A stretch of 64,000 bases of DNA from Pyrus communis (lineage: Eukaryota; Streptophyta; Magnoliopsida; Rosales; Rosaceae): positions 7,570,121 to 7,634,120 of the forward strand of contig NC_084817.1 in the NCBI RefSeq assembly GCF_963583255.1, written 5' to 3'. The translations under genes were made by a program, and so were the position numbers. Shown here in pieces: positions 59,421 through 64,000 of this stretch. How positions within the stretch are numbered: the stretch's first letter is position 1; each line of letters starts with the position of its first letter. The notes under the pieces are model-generated. The model saw nothing but the letters and a program-made list of their open reading frames with translations. It was not told the DNA's origin and made no database searches.

Positions 59421-60598
59421 TCTCTCTCTCTCTCTCATGACCTTCTCCTCATGTGATGATACACAGAGAGAGAGAGAGAGAGATAGGCAGAAAATGGTTT
59501 TCGAAAATATGTAAGCTGGCTGGCCTCACCTATCCTAACTCATTTTTCTATCCACCTTCACCACTTCAGCTAAATTCAAGGTCTTAAAGTCTTAAAATAC
59601 TTATATTTAACTCATGTGATTAAGGGGACGTTTAGAAATGCTTGCGTAAGAAGCAATTAGAATTATAAGTTCTTTTGTTAAAAGCACAACAAATTTATTT
59701 ATTGAAAATACTTCCTTAAAAAACGGTTGCAAGTGTAAGCATTTCTCTAAACGAACTAAAAGTGTTTATAATCCAAAACACACCATATACACTCTTTGTT
59801 ACCTAAAAGTGTTTTGAACCTTCTAAAAGCGTTACCAAACAAAATTTTCATTGCTTCTAACAAATTATATTGTAAGTGTCACACACATGTGATCGAAGTG
59901 AAAATAAAAGTAGTATTGATGTTAAAAGAAATGTGAGATAATTTTAAAAGTAGCTATACTTAGAGGTTTTGTATACCATGATACTACATCTAAATTTAGC
60001 TAGAGCAGTATGCTCTCTTTGCACCCAAATTCGAATCCCTTGACATTCCGTACATATATGCCGATCGACCACCTCTCAAATCCAATTAGTGTAGACATAG
60101 TATAAGCATTTGTTATGTATCTAATAGATCTGTGGGAGACATTGATTTAACCAAGTTGGCTAAAACAATATGCTCTATTTGTACTTAAATTTGAATCTCT
60201 CTCTTCGTAATTTACGGTAAAATTAGCATAAATTATCTTGGCATTTGGAAAATTAATGAGAAATAAAACCTTGTTCCAGAATCCACACATTTTTGGTCCC
60301 GTTGAGAAAGCGTGTCACAAAGGCATTTCCCATTAGACTTAGTGATAACACACCCGCGCGCATGAGCTATATGCTTTGTTGTATCCCACACACTAGACAT
60401 TACATGCAACTTTGGAACAAATCCTAGAATCTTTCTTTCCTCTTAAGGACGACGAGATTGTGATTGCAAAGCCAAATGAACGTCTCACAAATGCACAAAA
60501 ATACCTCCCCACTTTTCCAGATGTGGGACAATTTAAGATTTTAAGATGTTCTTTTTTACTTGGTACTAGTTGGCTTGGCACATATACTTACTCACCAA
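59421..60598. other. Gene-free spacer
   Basis: Short (TC)n and (AG)n runs at 59417-59436 and 59466-59482. Otherwise AT-rich DNA without a supported gene. Confidence 0.5.
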
Positions 60599-60668
60599 GT
60601 TCCACAAGTGCTTATTCCATCTCTCTCTCTGAGTGCTACTAAGGACAGTCGGTTCCACAAGTGCTTAT

Positions 60669-60705
<37 letters not shown>

Positions 60706-60722
60706 GCTACTAAGGACAGTCG
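60599..60722. repeat. Tandem duplication with expanded (CT)n
   Basis: Units starting gttccacaagtgcttattcc at 60599 and 60652, both ending gctactaaggacagtcg. The second unit has a CT run longer by about 18 bases. The following 60723-61927 holds no supported gene. Confidence 0.9.
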
Positions 60723-61927
60723 CCCACGGGCAAGGAGGCGATATTCATCTGTGAATGCAAGTGAATCATATAACGTGTTAAAGGACTAAAATCACCCAAT
60801 GGAACATGAACAATTGTGATGGATGTCCACAAGGGTCGTGTCATCGTGGGCACATATCATATCATCTATCTAATCATTAAATAATGAATGCAAATCTATT
60901 CGCTCTTCATTCCATATTTTTTCTTTATACAACGATGGTTTAGAATCTGGGTTCAAGTCACACAGTGGGATATGTCGTAATAATTAGGTATCGAACTGAG
61001 CCAAATTTGAGACCTTCCACTTACAAGTGAGGAGAAATACCACTAATATTGGAGTGCTAGTTTTTCGTCATTCCATAGTTAAAAGGCTGCATGAAGTGAC
61101 AGGAAACAAACTTCTAGGGACTAAGCAAAGATCACATAAAGGGGTGCCAAAACACAAATTTGTAGTAGATCATATAAGAGGATGCCGCAACTTTCTCTTA
61201 GCCCAAAGGAAGAAATTCTAGCTTATTTTACAAGGCACTTAGTATTCTAAAGGTATATACAAATAGGGATCAAGTAGATGAACATAGTACAATGTAACCA
61301 AGAATGCATACAGTAATGATGAATGAGATGAGAATCAACCTTTTCCAATTTGCAGGCGTATCACGGTGGGCCTTGTCGCGTCTTTCTCCACTGCGATTCT
61401 CACGAAAATGTTAAAAGGGAAGAAAGCTGTGCAAAGAGGAGACGCACCCTTTATTCTCTTGCCACATAGTAAGAAAGACAGAGAGAGGTGGGAGGAAAAA
61501 AAATGAAGTTTTTAGCGAGTGCCGTCGCCATTGACCTCTCGCTGTCTTTGTTGGTCGTTACTATCGATAGTGCGGTCACAGCTCCTCCTCTTTTGTAAAG
61601 AAAACAAGGCCAAGGGTGGGCGGATGGATGAAATGGGATGAGAATATTAATTCATGTTTTTTCCAGTCATCGGAAGGATTTATACTCTCTTTCTTTTGCT
61701 ATCTCATGTGTGTTGATAAGAATGATGATAACCCTAATCTTCTAAATCTTCTAAAGAAATATACGAGCTTCCAAAAATCAAATTTACTCATTAAAACTAG
61801 AGAAACATAACGCACCTGAACCAGCTTCATCAGGTCTACGAGGAGCACACATTTGGAGAAATGTGATCATCATTTAGCAAGTAAACTTAAAATTATCAAA
61901 TCATCACAAATATTTCAATAAACAAGA

Positions 61928-64000
61928 GGAAATTGTGATCATCACTCAACTTTTGGTCGAACCGCAATCTCATACCTCATGTTTAAAAAATGACAATGTC
62001 ATACCTCATCTTTCACATTGATTGCATTGTTAGACCTCTGTCAGTTCAGTTTGTCTGTGAATTTCTCAATTAAATGCTGGTGTGGATTTATACGAGGTCC
62101 ACCTATCACCCAAATGGCATCCATGTGACACCATCCCAAAATTTCTCCCGCCAAATGGTATCCCACTGGAATTTCCATGCCACGTGGACTTATCGGTGGA
62201 TGACACGTGGATAATCAAATTATAAATGTAAAAATTATAAAAAAAAAACTATAACTAAAAGTAACTAGTAGAGTGTGTCATTCGAAATCACTTTCCCCCA
62301 AACACCCGCTCATTCTCGCTCAAATTGAATTCCCAATTCCAGAAAGCACAAGAACCCTAACCCAATTTCATACTAGTGGCTAAAAAATCTCAATTAATTA
62401 GATTAGGAACTCAGTGAAAACCCCAAATCATCTTGTCGGCTCTCTTCCCTCACTTCATTGGTGTTGGAAGGGGACATTTGGGTTGCATAGGGTTCGAGGT
62501 AAATTTGAAGGATTCTACATGGGGTGGAACATGCGTAAGGATCCCGATGAAATGACGCCAACCTATTTTAAGTACAAATGCTTACTGATTCGACATGGGT
62601 GGACATGGTTCTTTTTGTAGGTTTTGTTGATTCCAAATGTCTACTGATTTTTTATGCTTTGTTGATTTGTTTATTCTTATCGAGAAAATGGTGGTTTTGT
62701 GCTTTGTTAAATCGAAATGGTTACCCAAATTTGAAAAATCTCTATCTTGATTTGTTTATTCTTGTCGAGAAAAGGTGGTTGTGTGCTTTCTTAATTCGAA
62801 ATTTTTATTAAGGTGTTGGATAATGGGTTTGCTGATTCGTTTATTCTTGTCGAGAAAAGGTGGTTGTTGCTTTGTTTATTCCTATCGAGAAATGGTTACT
62901 GTGCAATTGCTTTGTTGCTTTTGTTGATTTATTACTTTGTTGCTTTGTTGGTTTGTTGCTTTTTGTAGGCTTTTGATTAGGTAAAAATGCAACTGATTTG
63001 GTCAAAATGCACTTGCTTTGGTTATGGTAAGGTTTTAATTAGGGATTATTTTTGTGAATTTCAGTTTATCCAGAACTGTTCTCTATTGAATTGCATCATG
63101 GTGGGGAGATTTGTTATGACTTCTATGCTGGGGGAAAAGTGACATATATAGATAACTGTGACAAAGACCTCATGTCTTTGCCAGTGATAGATGATATAGT
63201 GGAGGCACTTGGATATAGTGAACAGTTCATGAACTGCCACTATAAGATTCCTAACATCAAGATTTGCAAATGGTTTGAAGCTTATCCAAACTGATGTCGA
63301 TGTTCAGATGATGTACCATTTTATTCCAAAGGTTAGAGCGATTGAGATGTACATCAAAGAATTGATAACAGAAGAAGCCTTAACCCAAGAGCAAAATTTT
63401 TTTCAATCCATGGAAACATTTGGTCCAAGTAAAAGTAAAATGGTAATTGTGGAGTTAAGTGAATCAGAGGGGAAAGTTGGGCCAACACCACTTAAACCAA
63501 GAAGATGCAGGGGCTTGCTAGCTATTGAAGGACCAGAGCAGAATAAGAGGAAATCTGTTTATAATGGCAGGTGCATTGCATAATGGTCAAGAGGGGCTAA
63601 ATTTCAAGTTAAAGCTGGAGGGGGGAACAATATGTGGTTGACTTGGTGGAAAAGACATGTTCGTGTAGAAAGTATGGCTTGACGGGAATCTCATGCAACT
63701 ATGCAATAGTTACCATAAATTTCAAGTGACAACAACATGAGGATTATGTGGACGCTTATTATTCGAAGACACAGTACTTGGAGGTGTATTCTCATTTAGT
63801 AATGTCGATGAATGCGATGTCTTTGTGGGAGAAAGCTGAAAACCCTCCAATATTGCCTCCGACATATACAAGGCAACCTAGAAGGCTGAGGCTGAAGAGA
63901 AACAAGGAAGCTGCTGAGAGGGAGAAAGAGATTGAACAAACTCCCACAAACCTAACCAATAATCCTCAAGGTTCTCCTCAGCCACTGAAGCTAGGAAGAA
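61928..64000 (+). mobile_element. MULE-like element, left part, transposase core lost
   Basis: Starts at a TIR-like ggaaattgtgatcatcactc followed by aacttttggtcgaaccgcaa. The right end is outside the window, so no target duplication can be checked. Between 62660 and 62880 an imperfect tandem array of tttattcttgtcgagaaaag with ggtggttgtg occurs about four times in the leader. From about 63064 a frame resembles the PB1-like N-terminal region of plant mudrA-type proteins. After 63583 only the C-terminal SWIM zinc-finger part remains. Confidence 0.6.
63064..63999 (+). pseudogene. mudrA-like remnant: PB1-like region joined to SWIM finger
   Basis: First part (63091-63294): LHHGG, YDFYAGGKVTYIDNCDKDLM and MSLPVIDDIVEALGYS, typical of the PB1-like N-terminus of plant MULE proteins. 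A frame change near 63262 leads to GLKLIQTDVDVQMMYHF (63275-63583). After about 63630 the frame reads VVDLVEKTCSCRKYGLTGIS with a following Cys; the position expected to be His of the CxC...CxH SWIM finger is Tyr. The MULE transposase domain with its DDE residues, which should lie between, is missing. The element is therefore defective. Confidence 0.6.

Noticed and set aside
59600..59880. MITE-like text (gtttagaaatgcttgcg)
   Set aside because: Some inverted words are present but neither ends nor a target duplication could be fixed.
60599..60722. CRISPR-like repeats
   Set aside because: A simple two-copy tandem duplication with a CT microsatellite; no array of equal repeats with unique spacers anywhere in the window, and the DNA is eukaryotic.
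1..64000. A new multi-gene system or biosynthetic cluster
   Set aside because: Host genes belong to unrelated known families with separate promoters; unexplained sequence is mostly transposon-derived.

Overview
The window is plant nuclear DNA. It holds introns with GT..AG borders, AT-rich spacers, LTR retrotransposons, many miniature inverted-repeat elements and plant-only gene families (Aux/IAA, LRR receptor kinase, CC-NB-LRR, AHP). Repeat types that I associate with Maleae (apple/pear) make a woody Rosaceae genome my best guess. That is an inference, because no diagnostic locus is present.

Layout. 1-2.1 kb: 3' part of a nuclear poly(A) polymerase gene (+) whose C-terminal tail is broken by several frame changes. 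2.7-5.85 kb: complete two-exon LRR receptor kinase of the HSL3 (At5g25930) type (-). 5.9-9.3 kb: gene-free DNA with a MITE. 9.3-15.75 kb: a LARD-like LTR element on the minus strand with a tRNA-Asp primer site and no recognisable polymerase. 16.5-20.56 kb: a young, gag-deleted Copia element (+) that landed 4 bp past the stop codon of an amino acid permease gene. 20.56-24.46 kb: that seven-exon permease (-), 482 aa. 24.6-32.35 kb: DNA transposon remnants, a hAT-like element, a 9-bp-TSD element, tandem duplications, microsatellites and a solo-LTR-like segment. 32.66-35.55 kb: a PIF/Harbinger-like TIR unit carrying the 3' exons of the cap-binding protein gene nCBP. 35.57-36.0 kb: an orphan copy of an Aux/IAA last exon. 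36.0-39.6 kb: intronless CNL resistance-type gene (-). 41.4-47.3 kb: two eroded LTRs of a Gypsy-like element with four MITEs inserted in or between them. 48.4 kb: decayed RING exon. 52.0-53.6 kb: complete four-exon Aux/IAA gene (-). 56.8-58.3 kb: AHP-type histidine phosphotransfer gene (-). 59.2 kb: SINE. 61.9-64 kb: decayed MULE with a PB1-like segment and a SWIM zinc finger but no transposase core.

The host genes do not form one pathway. Two are hormone-response genes (auxin repressor, cytokinin phosphorelay) and two are receptor or defence genes. I found no CRISPR array, no operon, no tRNA or rRNA gene, and no convincing new multi-gene system. The most informative structures are the transposon-gene junctions: captured nCBP exons, the Copia insertion at the permease stop codon, and the duplicated Aux/IAA exon beside the NLR.
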